A stretch of DNA of 64,000 bases from JABWBD01 sp040768665 (GTDB taxonomy: Bacteria; Planctomycetota; Planctomycetia; Pirellulales; Thermoguttaceae): NCBI GenBank assembly GCA_040768665.1, contig JAXGMN010000011.1, positions 186,001 through 250,000 of the forward strand. The letters run 5' to 3'. A model generated the notes under the pieces. The model saw only the letters and a list, made by a program, of their open reading frames with translations. It had not been told where the DNA came from and ran no database searches. This document shows positions 1-8,734 of the stretch, in pieces. The number at the start of each line of letters is the position of its first letter. Within the stretch, counting starts at the first letter, position 1. The position numbers and the translations under genes were made by a program.

Positions 1-505
1 TGCGGATCTGCGGCCCGCGCGTCTTGTCCCAGTACCCGTTCGTCCGACCGTGCGATCCGTGTTGCCAATCGCGATAGACCGGACCATGGCACTTCGCGCA
101 AAGCCGTTGGGGTTGATCCCAGGGGATTTCGCCGCCGGAGTCGTCGACGAAAGCGTCTCGATTGGTCGGATGGTGGCAGTTCAAGCACCGGGTATTGATA
201 CCGTGCTCCAGTACGACTTCGCGGTGTTGGATGGTCGTGCGAAAGCGCTGCTCGGAGCGTGGAGGAATGATCCTGTGGCAATCACTACAGGCGTAGACGA
301 AAGCCGCCGTCCGGCAGGCCGGCTCCGGGGCCGGTCGGCGAAGGGGGGACGGGTCGGTCGCCCAGTCCGGAACGATCGTCGTGCTCGGCAGCGGGCTTGA
401 GAAGGGACGGGGAGCTATGGCTAGAATCAGGGCGAACGACACCAGCGTCCCGGAAACCCAAAGTCCGGTCCTGTTGGCTGGGTAATCACGGTTCTCTCCC
501 GACAT
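1..505 (-). CDS. Multihaem cytochrome c, membrane-anchored or exported (C-terminus beyond window)
   Basis: Only the first 168 residues are visible; the gene runs off the left edge. The ATG at 505 follows a GGGGAG Shine-Dalgarno sequence. Residues about 14-32 form a hydrophobic segment (signal anchor or signal peptide). Three CxxCH haem-attachment motifs follow: CSDCH (73-77), CLNCH (107-111, followed by a second His) and CAKCH (136-140). A His-rich stretch DWQHGSHGRTNGYW comes at about 147-159, so more haems are likely downstream. Family knowledge: exported c-type multihaem proteins carry electrons in periplasmic respiratory chains. The exact subfamily cannot be fixed from this fragment. A repeat unit lies just upstream of the start. 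Confidence 0.85.
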   Translation of the reverse strand, partial: MSGENRDYPANRTGLWVSGTLVSFALILAIAPRPFSSPLPSTTIVPDWATDPSPLRRPAPEPACRTAAFVYACSDCHRIIPPRSEQRFRTTIQHREVVLEHGINTRCLNCHHPTNRDAFVDDSGGEIPWDQPQRLCAKCHGPVYRDWQHGSHGRTNGYWDKTRGPQIR

Positions 506-605
506 ATCTCTCCCCGAAGTCCAACCGGACCCAATCGAGCAAGATGAAATCGACCCTGGCCCCCCCATCCAACCAGGGGCGTCCAACCTCCGCTTTCCCC
601 GGTTC

Positions 606-720
606 GTAACCGTTCACGAGAAGGGGAGAGGTCCCTGTTTCCGGGCAACGCCTTTGACGCGAAACCCCTTGAGTCGGCCGAAAAATGGACCAGTCCCCGA
701 CCGCGGGCGCGAACGGTTAC
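606..720. repeat. MITE-like repeat with IS66-type ends, copy 1
   Basis: A 115-bp unit that begins GTAACCGTTCACG and ends CGAACGGTTAC, nearly inverted repeats of each other. The ends match those of the IS66-family element at 39324-40879. The interior resembles the unit at 60355-60479, sharing the boxes GGTCC, GGC(C)AACG and CCAGTCCCCG. No convincing target-site duplication is seen at this copy. Confidence 0.7.
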
Positions 721-1003
721 GCCGGCCGTAATCCGCAGAGACAGGCTTCTGCACCAGAACCTGGCGCAGTTTCTCCGTCAGCATGTCAAAGTCGACCGGT
801 TTCGTCAAGAAGCCTGAGACGGGCAGCCCGTTGGGGGTGATGTCCTTTTCGGCGAATCCGATGGGATACTCGCCGTCCACCCCGGTGAGCATCAACACCG
901 GCAGATCCGGATATAAGCCATAGCCCCGCAAGGCTTCCGCTGGCCAACAAAAAACCGTCGCGAACGTGCGTCGGTTGCAAACGCAGCTTCGCGGCGTGCT
1001 CAT
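721..1003 (-). pseudogene. Truncated response-regulator receiver domain
   Basis: The reading frame contains only the second half of a CheY-like receiver domain: an LPVLMLTG strand-4 segment with the conserved T, then GFLTKPVDFDMLTEKL with the conserved Lys-Pro and helix 5. The acidic pocket and phospho-acceptor Asp from the first half are absent. The residues before EALRGYG do not look like a receiver domain. The 3' end of the open frame runs into the MITE-like unit at 606-720, which supplies an unrelated Arg-rich tail. I read it as a decayed fragment. An adaptor with an unusual receiver domain is possible but unlikely. Confidence 0.6.
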
Positions 1004-1048
1004 TTTGACACCGGGGTATTGCGACCCGGCTCTGCCAATCTAGGAAAT

Positions 1049-1096
1049 GGCCCCCGCCGGAGAAGCCGTTCGCACAAACGAGCTTCGGCGGGGGCC
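1049..1096 (-). terminator. Strong GC hairpin downstream of the TadG-like gene
   Basis: GGCCCCCGCCG(G)AG-AAGC pairs with GCTTCGGCGGGGGCC across a 15-nt loop, about 30 nt past the stop of the minus-strand gene. There is only a short T run after it on the minus strand, so it may be an imperfect intrinsic terminator. Confidence 0.5.
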
Positions 1097-1129
1097 CGCG
1101 CCTGCTGGTGGTAGGGACCTCGCGATTGC

Positions 1130-2614
1130 CTACTTCACGAGGCTCAACGGACGATCATCGGCGATCTTGCGGAATACGGCCAGCAATTCCGCCTCGTAGT
1201 CGGTCACACTCTCACCGCCCGGGACGTTGAAGTGAATTCCCTTGGTGATGTCTGCGATCTGTTGCATCAGACCGGTGTCAGCCGCGTTGCCCAAGCTGAT
1301 GGTGACAATCTCGTACTTTCGTGCAGCGGCCATCTGCGCCTGTTCGAGCGCATAGTTTTGGCCGTAGGAGGTGCCGCCCGGCCGATTGGCGATTCCATCG
1401 GTCATGAGAACAATCATCTTCTTGGCGCCCGCACGGCCCGTGTTGTCCAACTCGATGCGCGCTTCCCGAATGCCGGCGCCTATGTTGGTATAGTGGTTGT
1501 AGTGGCCGGCTTGGCGGTGCAGGGCGATATCTTGAATGACCCCCAGATCTTCGGTGAGCGATTGTTCCAGGACGGCGGCCTCGGAGGGGCTGCTGTACAC
1601 GGCCAGGGCGACCCGATCATTGCAGTCGACTTCCTGGATGTACGTCATGAACACCCCGACGGCATCCTTGACGGCGCTGACGGGCTGTGCGCTGACCGAC
1701 CAGAGCGAAGGAGTCTCGCTGTGCAAAGGCTTGTTCTCGAGCCAGTAATTGACAAGGGTCAGATACCCGTACTTTTTCCGGTATCCGGCGGCGTAGATGT
1801 AGCTGCTGCTCTTGACATAGTTGATGTAGTCGTCCCAACTGCCGGACGGATAGGGGTACGGAACGTTCGTCAACCCCAAAGTTTGCTTGATTGTATAGTT
1901 GTACGTGCTGCTGACGTACTGCGGTTCGAACTGCATGTTGCCGTAGATCGGCGAGCCCAATTCCTGGTAGATCCGCAACAAGTCCCCTTCGACAACGGTG
2001 CGGGCGGACTCCCCGAACTCCTGGATGCGGCGGAGTTCGCTGTCGTCGTTCATCGATGCGGAGAAATCCAACACCACGACGATGTCGCGCGGCTGGTAGC
2101 GAGCGACCGACTCGCACTGCACACTGAAACGGTCGGTGCCAAGCACCGGCGCAAAGAAGAGCGGCAGGTCGATTTGACGTGCGACGACCCGGACGGCTTC
2201 GGGCTCCTCGTCGCTGGGTTGAAAGCTTCGAGTCTCGGGGTTCCAGTGACCAAAGTCGACACTGAACTGGTCGGGGTGATCGGCCAGCCATGCGGTGAGG
2301 AGAGCTTCGCGATTCTCGTCGTCGGCCATCACCTGCGAGCCGACGCGATTGCGAAGCAGGTAGTCCAGGCACCGCAATTCCACGACGTCCGTACCTTCGA
2401 TGATTGCCCCGACGCCGGCGAGAGCCGCGGCGTCGGTGGCTCGCTGCAACTCCGTTTTCACGTTCATCATGTAGCCGACGTCCACGGAGAGGGCCAGCAT
2501 GCCCATCAACGCCACCATCAACGACGCCGCCAGGATCAGAATGTTGCCCCGTCGCCCTGAACGGCGACGATTTCCCGACGCCATGTCGGGGCGCGCGCAG
2601 CTACTGCCAAACAT
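1130..2614 (-). CDS. TadG/TadE-like pilus-assembly protein with VWA domain
   Basis: A 494-residue protein. An Arg-rich N-terminus precedes a single transmembrane segment (GNILILAASLMVALMGMLAL) and the VDVGYMMNVKTELQRATDAAALAG motif region typical of TadE/TadG pseudopilin-like proteins. A von Willebrand A domain follows, with a MIDAS motif DFSAS and a later LMTDG loop, interrupted by a Tyr/Ser-rich insertion. Family knowledge: TadG-like proteins are anchored in the inner membrane and associate with Tad pili; the VWA domain binds ligand through a metal. The ATG at 2614 is preferred to one 51 nt upstream because AGGAGAA lies 6 nt before it. No other tad genes are in view, so the function here is inferred. 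Confidence 0.8.
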   Translation of the reverse strand: MFGSSCARPDMASGNRRRSGRRGNILILAASLMVALMGMLALSVDVGYMMNVKTELQRATDAAALAGVGAIIEGTDVVELRCLDYLLRNRVGSQVMADDENREALLTAWLADHPDQFSVDFGHWNPETRSFQPSDEEPEAVRVVARQIDLPLFFAPVLGTDRFSVQCESVARYQPRDIVVVLDFSASMNDDSELRRIQEFGESARTVVEGDLLRIYQELGSPIYGNMQFEPQYVSSTYNYTIKQTLGLTNVPYPYPSGSWDDYINYVKSSSYIYAAGYRKKYGYLTLVNYWLENKPLHSETPSLWSVSAQPVSAVKDAVGVFMTYIQEVDCNDRVALAVYSSPSEAAVLEQSLTEDLGVIQDIALHRQAGHYNHYTNIGAGIREARIELDNTGRAGAKKMIVLMTDGIANRPGGTSYGQNYALEQAQMAAARKYEIVTISLGNAADTGLMQQIADITKGIHFNVPGGESVTDYEAELLAVFRKIADDRPLSLVK

Positions 2615-2785
2615 ATAGATTCTCCTTCGTCCGATAACCGCCGCATTTGACGTGACGGGAATCACGAAAAGTCAGGCGCGCTGGTACGTCGAGAGAATGC
2701 GGCCAATTGAAGTATAGCTCACGAAAATTCGATCTGCTTTCCGTCAGGCGTTGACTGGTTTTCCGGGTCGAGCATTCCCGTCTTG

Positions 2786-2883
2786 AGAGCCTATCCCCCA
2801 ACCACGTCAGGAAAAGACAGGCGCATTATGCTCCGAAGACTCCGCAAAATGAGCCAGTCCCCTACGGTGTTGGGATAGGCTCT
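2786..2883. repeat. 98-bp inverted-repeat element
   Basis: The left arm AGAGCCTATCCC(CC)AAC and the right arm GTTGGGATAGGCTCT are complementary. The interior carries GACAGG and GCCAGTCCCC boxes that also occur in the MITE-like units at 606-720 and 60355-60479, although the ends differ. It lies between two minus-strand genes. Confidence 0.6.
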
Positions 2884-2895
2884 AAGCAGTGAATT

Positions 2896-4479
2896 TCATC
2901 GCGTGCCGGGCCAGACCGCTGGGTCGCGGCGGTAGTTGATGCCGATCTCGTCCAGGCGGCGACCGTGCTCTTTCAGACGCGCTCGAAAGTCGTCCCAGTC
3001 GCGGGTTTCTCGCGGCGACCAACCGACCTCGGCGAACGCACAGAGCCGCGGGAAGAGGAGTTCGTCGTGGCGATGCTGGGGAAAACCCCACAAGCAGGCC
3101 TCGACACCGAGGATATGCCCGGCCGCCTGTGGCGAGAGGCCGGGCGGCGTCGGGTCGAACGCGTAGCACTTCTCAAGGGAAAGGCCGGTGTAGTTCAGGT
3201 AGCAGTCGCCGTGGGTCGACATTACCACGTCGTGCCCGGCGTTAGCGGCAGTCACGGCGTGGCTGGTGTCGAGCCAGGACTGCACGGTGGCTTCGGGCGC
3301 AAGACCGCCCTCGACGATTTCGGTCCAGCCGATGATCCGCCGGCCCTTGCTCAGCACGAACTTCTCCATCCGCTTGACGAAGTAGCTCTGCAGTTCGTCC
3401 TCGCTGTTGAGCCCCTCGGCTTTCATGCGGGCCTGGCACCGCGGGCACTTCTCCCAGACGCCCTTAATGCGTTCGTCGCCCCCGATATGGATCAGTGGCG
3501 AGGGGAACAACTCGATCACCTCCGAAAGCACGTCTTCGAGGAACTCGAATGTCTTCTCGTTGCCGGCGCAGTAGTTGTTCGGATAGTCGAAATAGCTGTT
3601 GACCGGGTCCACGCGGTTCGTTGCGTTCGGGCAACGGAGTTCGGGATAGCATGCCAGAGCCGCGCTGCTGTGCGCCGGCAGTTCGATCTCAGGAACGATG
3701 GTTACGCGGCGCTCGGCGGCGTAAGCCACGATCTCGCGAACGTCATCCCGGGTGTAGAAACCGTGCGTGCACTTGCCGTAGGCCCGCCGCCATCGTGGAG
3801 CAATGGGCGGCCATTTCTCGATGTTGGTCAGCTCGGGGTACTTTTTGATTTCGATCGCCCAGCCCATATCGGTCAGATGCCAGTGCAGTCGGTTCATCTT
3901 GTAGAGGGCCATTGTGTCGATGTACCGTTTCGTATACTCCTTATCGAGGAAATTGTGGCCCGGATCGAGCATCAGCCCGCGCCAGCCGTAGCGGGGCTTG
4001 TCCTGGATGTGCACGCAGGGGACACTCCAATTCACTCCGGTGGTCCGGCACTGGCTTTCGACAGCCGCCGGGAGGAGTTGGCGAAGGGACTGGATGGCGT
4101 AGAACACGCCGGCATCGGTGGCACTCTCGGCCAGGATGCGGTCGGGGGAAACCGTCAACTCGTAGCCTTCGGGACCGAGATGGGACCGAGCGGGATCTAC
4201 TCGAAGCACGATGCTTCCCGCCGGGTCGCTGGGGGGCGAATCGCGAACCGTCAGGGGAAGGCCGGTGGGGGTGCGCAGGATGCCGGCCAAGTAGTCGCCG
4301 AGATCGGCGGTCTCATGAGAAACGTGGATTGTCGTTTCCGGCGTGAGGGTGAATGTACCTTGGTGCAGCTCGAGCTTTTCGGGTCGCGGGATGACCGTTA
4401 CGGTCAGCGGCTCGGCGCCCGAGGAAGGCGCGGCCCAGGCCGTGATGACGAGAATCAAGAGAACGCTTTTGCGGATCAT
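2896..4479 (-). CDS. Secreted beta-N-acetylhexosaminidase, GH20
   Basis: A 527-residue protein with a signal peptide (residues 1-21, ending SSGA). A GH20 N-terminal accessory domain (about 25-155) precedes the TIM barrel, which starts at YGWRGLMLD. The catalytic Asp-Glu pair is in HIGGDE (331-336). Other family motifs are NRLHWHLTD (196-204) and PEIELPAHSSA (263-273). GH20 enzymes remove terminal N-acetylglucosamine or N-acetylgalactosamine by substrate-assisted catalysis, here probably in the periplasm on chitin, mucin or glycosaminoglycan fragments. The latter would fit the PL8 lyase at 41 kb. It appears monocistronic, with repeats on both sides. Confidence 0.93.
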   Translation of the reverse strand: MIRKSVLLILVITAWAAPSSGAEPLTVTVIPRPEKLELHQGTFTLTPETTIHVSHETADLGDYLAGILRTPTGLPLTVRDSPPSDPAGSIVLRVDPARSHLGPEGYELTVSPDRILAESATDAGVFYAIQSLRQLLPAAVESQCRTTGVNWSVPCVHIQDKPRYGWRGLMLDPGHNFLDKEYTKRYIDTMALYKMNRLHWHLTDMGWAIEIKKYPELTNIEKWPPIAPRWRRAYGKCTHGFYTRDDVREIVAYAAERRVTIVPEIELPAHSSAALACYPELRCPNATNRVDPVNSYFDYPNNYCAGNEKTFEFLEDVLSEVIELFPSPLIHIGGDERIKGVWEKCPRCQARMKAEGLNSEDELQSYFVKRMEKFVLSKGRRIIGWTEIVEGGLAPEATVQSWLDTSHAVTAANAGHDVVMSTHGDCYLNYTGLSLEKCYAFDPTPPGLSPQAAGHILGVEACLWGFPQHRHDELLFPRLCAFAEVGWSPRETRDWDDFRARLKEHGRRLDEIGINYRRDPAVWPGTR

Positions 4480-4603
4480 GGAAGACTCTCCCCGGGGTGC
4501 TCATCGTGTTCAGTGGCGACAGGGCCAAGATGCCCGCAACTTATGCGTTTCCACAGGGATTTGCAAGCGAAAAGCGGGTGTTGAGCTTGGCAGGTAGCAA
4601 AAG

Positions 4604-4854
4604 GCAGGTCCGGTTGCCGAGCGGGCCGGGCGGGCGCAGAGTTGGCTTTTCAACGCCCCACCGCGTGGAAACCTGGCTAGCCGCTCAGGTCCCGCTCGGC
4701 AAGCGGGACCTACTGCCGTCCTAGGACCCGCCCCCGTGGTAAGCCGCCTCTCGCCGCACACACATTGGCTCCGGGTGCGGAGCCTGGCTTCCTTGTGAGA
4801 GCGGTTCGCCGGGCCGGATTTGCAGGTCCAGGTCCCGCTCGGCAAGCGGGACCT
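4604..4854. repeat. Cluster of REP-like palindromes in a 480-bp gap
   Basis: The gap 4480-4959 has no convincing gene. It carries two perfect copies (4687-4711 and 4830-4854) of a 25-bp palindrome, arms AGGTCCCGCT and AGCGGGACCT, and one degraded copy in the opposite orientation at 4604-4628. The same unit recurs at 19316, 19397, 58081 and 58114. These resemble bacterial REP/BIME sequences. Confidence 0.75.
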
Positions 4855-4959
4855 ACCGGTTGCGAGCCGCTGTCGTTATGCCTCCGGGACTTTCCGCGCG
4901 GGACGGTCTTGTGTGGCAATCCACCCTGGGGCAAAATAAGCGCTCGAAAGGAGTACTGC

Positions 4960-7191
4960 ATGCGTGAAGTGAAGTTGATCCCCGAAACGGACTTCGGCCG
5001 TAAGTTCATCCCGGACAAGTACCTGCCCCAAGGGAAAGACGAGTACTACCTGAGGAACGAGCAATCGGCCGCCAGACCGGGGCGCTGGCGGCACCTCCAC
5101 TCCGCCGAGATCGAGGCGCTGGTCAAGAACGGTGTGACCTGCGACGACTGGGACACTGTCTTCGTCGCCGATCCCTTTCACCCGCACCTGGTCAGGAACT
5201 CCCATTTCACCGGGCTGATTCGGATCGGGCGGCTGGAGGCGGTGGCCCTCGAGCATCACGAATTGCAGACTCTCGCGGGGATCACCGACAGCCGGATCAT
5301 CTCGTGCGATATCGGCGACAACTGCGCGATTCACCATGTCCGCTATCTCGCCCACTACATCGTCGACGATCAAGTCGTCCTGCTGAACATCGACGAGATG
5401 CAGACGACCAACCACGCGAAGTTCGGAAACGGCGTGGTGAAGGAGGGCGAGCGGGAGGAGGTGCGCATCTGGATGGACCTGATGAACGAGGCTGGGGGCC
5501 GCGCCGTGCCGCCTTTCGACGGCATGACCTCGGCCGACGCCTACCTCTGGGCCAAGTACCGCGACGACACCGATCTGCTGGCCAGGCTGGACGAGATCAC
5601 CCGTCGCCAGTTCGACCCTCGCCGCGGCTTCTACGGCATGGTGGGCAACACCTGCGTGATCAAAAACTGCGGGATCATCAAGGATGTGAACATCGGCTCG
5701 GGCGCGTACATCAAGGGGGCCAACAAGCTCAAGAACCTCACGATCAACTCCAGCCGCGAGGAGCCGACGCAGATCGGCGAGGGCGTTGAGCTCGTCAACG
5801 GGATCGTCGGCCTTGGCTGCCATATCTTCTACGGGTCGAAGGCGGTCCGTTTCGTGATGGGCAACAACGCGAACCTGAAATACGGGGCGCGGCTGATCCA
5901 CTCGTTTCTCGGCGACAATTCGACCGTCTCCTGCTGCGAAATCCTCAACAACCTGCTCTTCCCCGCGCACGAGCAGCACCACAACAATTCGTTTCTCGTC
6001 TCGGCCTTGCTCATGGGCCAGAGCAACCTGGCCGCCGGGGCGACGATCGGCTCGAACCACAACAGCCGCGCCAACGACGGCGAGATCCAGGCGGGGCGGG
6101 GTTTCTGGCCGGGGCTTTGCACCACGCTGAAACACTCCTGCCGGTTCGCCTCGTTCGTGCTGTTGGCCAAGGGGGACTATCCGGCCGAGTTGGACATTCC
6201 CCTGCCGTTTGCGCTGGTGGCCGACGACGTGGCGCACGATCGGCTCGTGGTGACGCCCGCCTACTGGTGGCTGCACAACATGTACGCCCTGGCGCGGAAC
6301 ACTTGGAAGTTCCTGACACGGGACAAACGGATCACGAAGACGCAGAAGATCGAATTCGATTTCCTCGCTCCCGATACGGTTGAGGAGATCTTCCAGGCGA
6401 TGGAGCTTCTGGAGCTCTGGACCGGCAGGGCCAGCTTGGGCAGCCGCGGGGAGGCGGTGGAGGGCCGGGCAGACGAAGCACTGATTCTGCTGGGCCGCCA
6501 ATTGCTTCGCGCCGAGGAAGACCGGACGACCGATCTGGAGATCCTCGGCGAGCACATGGAGAATTCCCGCCGCAAGGTCGTGATCTGCAAAGTCCACCAG
6601 GCTTATCGCGCATACCGTCAGATGCTGCATTACTACGCCGTGAAAAACGTGGTCGAGCATCTAGAGGCCAACCCAGCGGCCACGGTGGCGTCGATGTGCG
6701 AAGAGTTGGCGGGCCCTCGCGAGCGAAACTGGGTGAATCTTGGGGGGCAGCTCGTTTCGGGTCCCGACGCGGAAAAGGTTCGCGCCGGTATCCGGGCCGG
6801 TGAGTTCCAGTCCTGGGCCGAAATTCACCGGGCTTATGATGTCCTCTGGGCCGCCTACCCCCGTGAGAAACAGCGCCATGCTCTGGCGACGCTCGTGGAA
6901 CTGCTCTCCGGTGAGACGCCCGGCGCCGAACGGTCGATCGGCCGGCAGGCCTGGCTGGCGGCTTTGGACGAGGCGGTGCGGATCCAGGAGTACGTGCGAG
7001 ACCAGGTATTCCTCACGCGTCAGAAAGACTATACCAATCGATTCCGCCAGACGACGTTTCGCAATGCCGAGGAGATGCGGGCGGTGATTGGCACGGCCGA
7101 GGAGAATAGTTTCGTGAAGCTGGTCCGGAAGGAAACGGAAGGGTTTCGGCAGCTTGTCGCGTCGATGAAGCAGAGGGGGACTGGGCGGTGA
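4960..7191 (+). CDS. DUF4954 family protein (left-handed beta-helix region)
   Basis: A 743-residue protein. The ATG at 4960 follows AAAGGAG at ideal spacing; an in-frame extension upstream would read through REP repeats and is rejected. The middle third (about 210-430) has imperfect hexapeptide-type strands (VIKNCGIIKDVNIGSGAYIK, IGEGVELVNGIVGLGC) as in nucleotidyl- and acyltransferase-like beta-helices. The C-terminal third is helical. The sequence matches my memory of DUF4954, a conserved cytosolic family of unknown function in Bacteroidetes, spirochaetes and planctomycetes. The UroD-like gene 34 nt downstream may be co-transcribed. No reaction can be assigned. Confidence 0.75.
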   Translation: MREVKLIPETDFGRKFIPDKYLPQGKDEYYLRNEQSAARPGRWRHLHSAEIEALVKNGVTCDDWDTVFVADPFHPHLVRNSHFTGLIRIGRLEAVALEHHELQTLAGITDSRIISCDIGDNCAIHHVRYLAHYIVDDQVVLLNIDEMQTTNHAKFGNGVVKEGEREEVRIWMDLMNEAGGRAVPPFDGMTSADAYLWAKYRDDTDLLARLDEITRRQFDPRRGFYGMVGNTCVIKNCGIIKDVNIGSGAYIKGANKLKNLTINSSREEPTQIGEGVELVNGIVGLGCHIFYGSKAVRFVMGNNANLKYGARLIHSFLGDNSTVSCCEILNNLLFPAHEQHHNNSFLVSALLMGQSNLAAGATIGSNHNSRANDGEIQAGRGFWPGLCTTLKHSCRFASFVLLAKGDYPAELDIPLPFALVADDVAHDRLVVTPAYWWLHNMYALARNTWKFLTRDKRITKTQKIEFDFLAPDTVEEIFQAMELLELWTGRASLGSRGEAVEGRADEALILLGRQLLRAEEDRTTDLEILGEHMENSRRKVVICKVHQAYRAYRQMLHYYAVKNVVEHLEANPAATVASMCEELAGPRERNWVNLGGQLVSGPDAEKVRAGIRAGEFQSWAEIHRAYDVLWAAYPREKQRHALATLVELLSGETPGAERSIGRQAWLAALDEAVRIQEYVRDQVFLTRQKDYTNRFRQTTFRNAEEMRAVIGTAEENSFVKLVRKETEGFRQLVASMKQRGTGR

Positions 7192-7225
7192 CGAATGCCA
7201 CGACGGATTGTCCGAAAGTGCCATC

Positions 7226-8365
7226 ATGACTCCACGCGATCGAATCCGTGCTGCAGTTCGCTTTGAACAGCCCGACCGGCTCCCGTGCACGGAGTCGTTC
7301 TGGGAAGGCACGATCGAGGCATGGCGCGAGCAGGGGATGCCCGACGGTATCGCCGTGGAGGATTATTTCGGCCTGGATACCTGCGCGATGTCGCTGGATG
7401 CGTCGCCGCGGTTTGAGCAGAAGATCGTCGAGCGGTCGGCTGGTTGGATCACTTTCGAAGATCGTTTCGGCTACACCGCCAAACGACTGGAAAAGGAGTC
7501 GGGCACGATCCATTTCCTCGACCACGCGAACACGGGCCGAGACGCCTGGCAACGGATCAAGTTTCGGTTCGTGCTCGCCGACGATCCGGGCGAGCCCGCG
7601 AGGATCGACGACGCCAGCTACTTCATGCACTTCGGTGCGTATCCGAGTTGGCCCGAGGCGGTCGAGAAGTACCACCGGCTATGCGCCCGCGGTCGCTATC
7701 TGTTGTTCTACGTCTACGGTCCTTGGGAGCAGATGTGGCGGCATCGCGGCATGCAGAACCTGTTCATGGACGTGGCAACCGATCCGGATTGGGTGGAGGA
7801 GATGGCCGTCACCTACCAGGATCTCGTGCTGGCCATCCTTCGCCGCTGTCTTGAACTGGGAATGAAACCGGACGGTGTCTTTGCGGTGGACGACCTGGGG
7901 AGCAACCGCGGGCCACTCATCTCGCCGGCAGTGTGGCGGAGGATCTTCAAGCCGCAGGTGGCTCGGCTGGGCCGGTTTCTCCATGAAAACGGCATCGATT
8001 TCTGGATGCATTCGTGCGGCAATGTCGCGGCCATCCTCGACGACCTCGTGGAGTGCGGCCTCGATGTGCTCGACCCGCTTCAGGTGGCCGCCGGGATGGA
8101 CGCCGTGGACATTCGTCAGCGCTACGGACGACGATTGGCGCTGCACGGCAATCTGAGCATCACCAGCCTGCTCGGTCCCAAAGTTGAGCTGGACGCGGAG
8201 CTTCGCCGCAAAGTGCCCCTTGCCCGTGGAGGCGGTTATATCTTCCACTCCGATCACTCGGTGCCGCCACAGGTTCGTTTCGAGCAGTACCGCTGGGCTG
8301 TTCAGCGAGCGAGGGAGGTTTTCTCGGAGAGCATCTACTATAATGAAGAAGGCAGTAAGCCGTAA
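7226..8365 (+). CDS. Uroporphyrinogen decarboxylase superfamily protein (MtaA/CmuA-like)
   Basis: A 379-residue protein. The start MTPRDRIRAAVRFEQPDRLP is typical of the family; a TTG 18 nt upstream is an alternative. The motif HSCGN (about residue 262) matches the metal-binding His-x-Cys of the corrinoid methyltransferase branch (MtaA, MtbA, CmuA) rather than the catalytic residues of true HemE. LALHGNLSI follows later. It is therefore more likely a cobamide-dependent methyltransferase or an orphan relative than a haem enzyme. It lies just before a cobalamin operon, which may be coincidence. The substrate is unknown. Confidence 0.8.
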   Translation: MTPRDRIRAAVRFEQPDRLPCTESFWEGTIEAWREQGMPDGIAVEDYFGLDTCAMSLDASPRFEQKIVERSAGWITFEDRFGYTAKRLEKESGTIHFLDHANTGRDAWQRIKFRFVLADDPGEPARIDDASYFMHFGAYPSWPEAVEKYHRLCARGRYLLFYVYGPWEQMWRHRGMQNLFMDVATDPDWVEEMAVTYQDLVLAILRRCLELGMKPDGVFAVDDLGSNRGPLISPAVWRRIFKPQVARLGRFLHENGIDFWMHSCGNVAAILDDLVECGLDVLDPLQVAAGMDAVDIRQRYGRRLALHGNLSITSLLGPKVELDAELRRKVPLARGGGYIFHSDHSVPPQVRFEQYRWAVQRAREVFSESIYYNEEGSKP

Positions 8366-8407
8366 AACGACACGTAGCGCAACTGCATCCATGGCATGGG
8401 GGTTTTC

Positions 8408-8455
8408 GCCATAGTTCCAATCGCCCGCTGTTGGTACAATTGAGCGAAGCACGAA
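8408..8455. repeat. Direct repeat, left copy, flanking the toxin-antitoxin pair
   Basis: About 40 of 48 bases match the copy at 9157-9204, in the same orientation. Shared blocks include GCCATAGT, GTTGGTAC and TTGAGCGAAGCA. The DUF433/DUF5615 pair lies exactly between the copies. Confidence 0.6.
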
Positions 8456-8505
8456 GCTAGCTGGTTCTATGTGAAGAGAACGCTCTGCAGAGAAGGGTGA
8501 ATGCC

Positions 8506-8721
8506 ATGTTTGATCGTATATCGTTTGACCCGATGATTATGGGAGGCCGCGCCTGCATTCGTGGAATGCGTATTCCCGTATCCATAATCGTCGGCCAAGT
8601 GGCTCACGGTGCTTCGACTGACGAATTGCTGGCCGAGTATCCGGATTTGGAGGCCCAAGACGTGCAGCAGTCCTTGGAGTACGCCGCTTGGCTCACGCAG
8701 GAAGAAGTCCGCTCGGCGTAG
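8506..8721 (+). CDS. DUF433 family antitoxin
   Basis: A 71-residue protein with the family signature MGGRACIRGMRIPVSIIV and a helical C-terminus (ELLAEYPDLEAQDVQQSLEYA). DUF433 proteins have a winged-helix-like fold and are usually the antitoxin of a pair with a DUF5615 PIN-like protein, as here. The ATG at 8506 is preferred because AGAAGGG lies 8 nt upstream; a GTG three codons earlier is possible. The toxin gene starts 13 nt after the stop, so the two are probably one transcript, perhaps autorepressed. Confidence 0.85.
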   Translation: MFDRISFDPMIMGGRACIRGMRIPVSIIVGQVAHGASTDELLAEYPDLEAQDVQQSLEYAAWLTQEEVRSA

Positions 8722-8734
8722 GAAGTGTGAGAAC

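Noticed and set aside
606..728. Target-site duplication at MITE-like copy 1
   Set aside because: The flanks CCCGGTTC and GCCGGCCG match at only about half the positions, as expected by chance.
1232..2560. Long plus-strand open frame of 442 codons
   Set aside because: It is antisense to the TadG-like gene, shows no family motif and has no ribosome-binding site. High GC makes such frames common.
2965..4584. Plus-strand open frame of 539 codons
   Set aside because: Antisense to the GH20 gene, whose catalytic motifs and signal peptide are clear.
4876..6660. Minus-strand open frame of 594 codons
   Set aside because: Antisense to the DUF4954 gene; composition is His/Val/Asp-rich without motifs.
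7226..8365. Assignment as HemE (true uroporphyrinogen decarboxylase)
   Set aside because: The HSCGN metal-binding motif belongs to the methyltransferase-like branch, and HemE N-terminal active-site motifs are absent.
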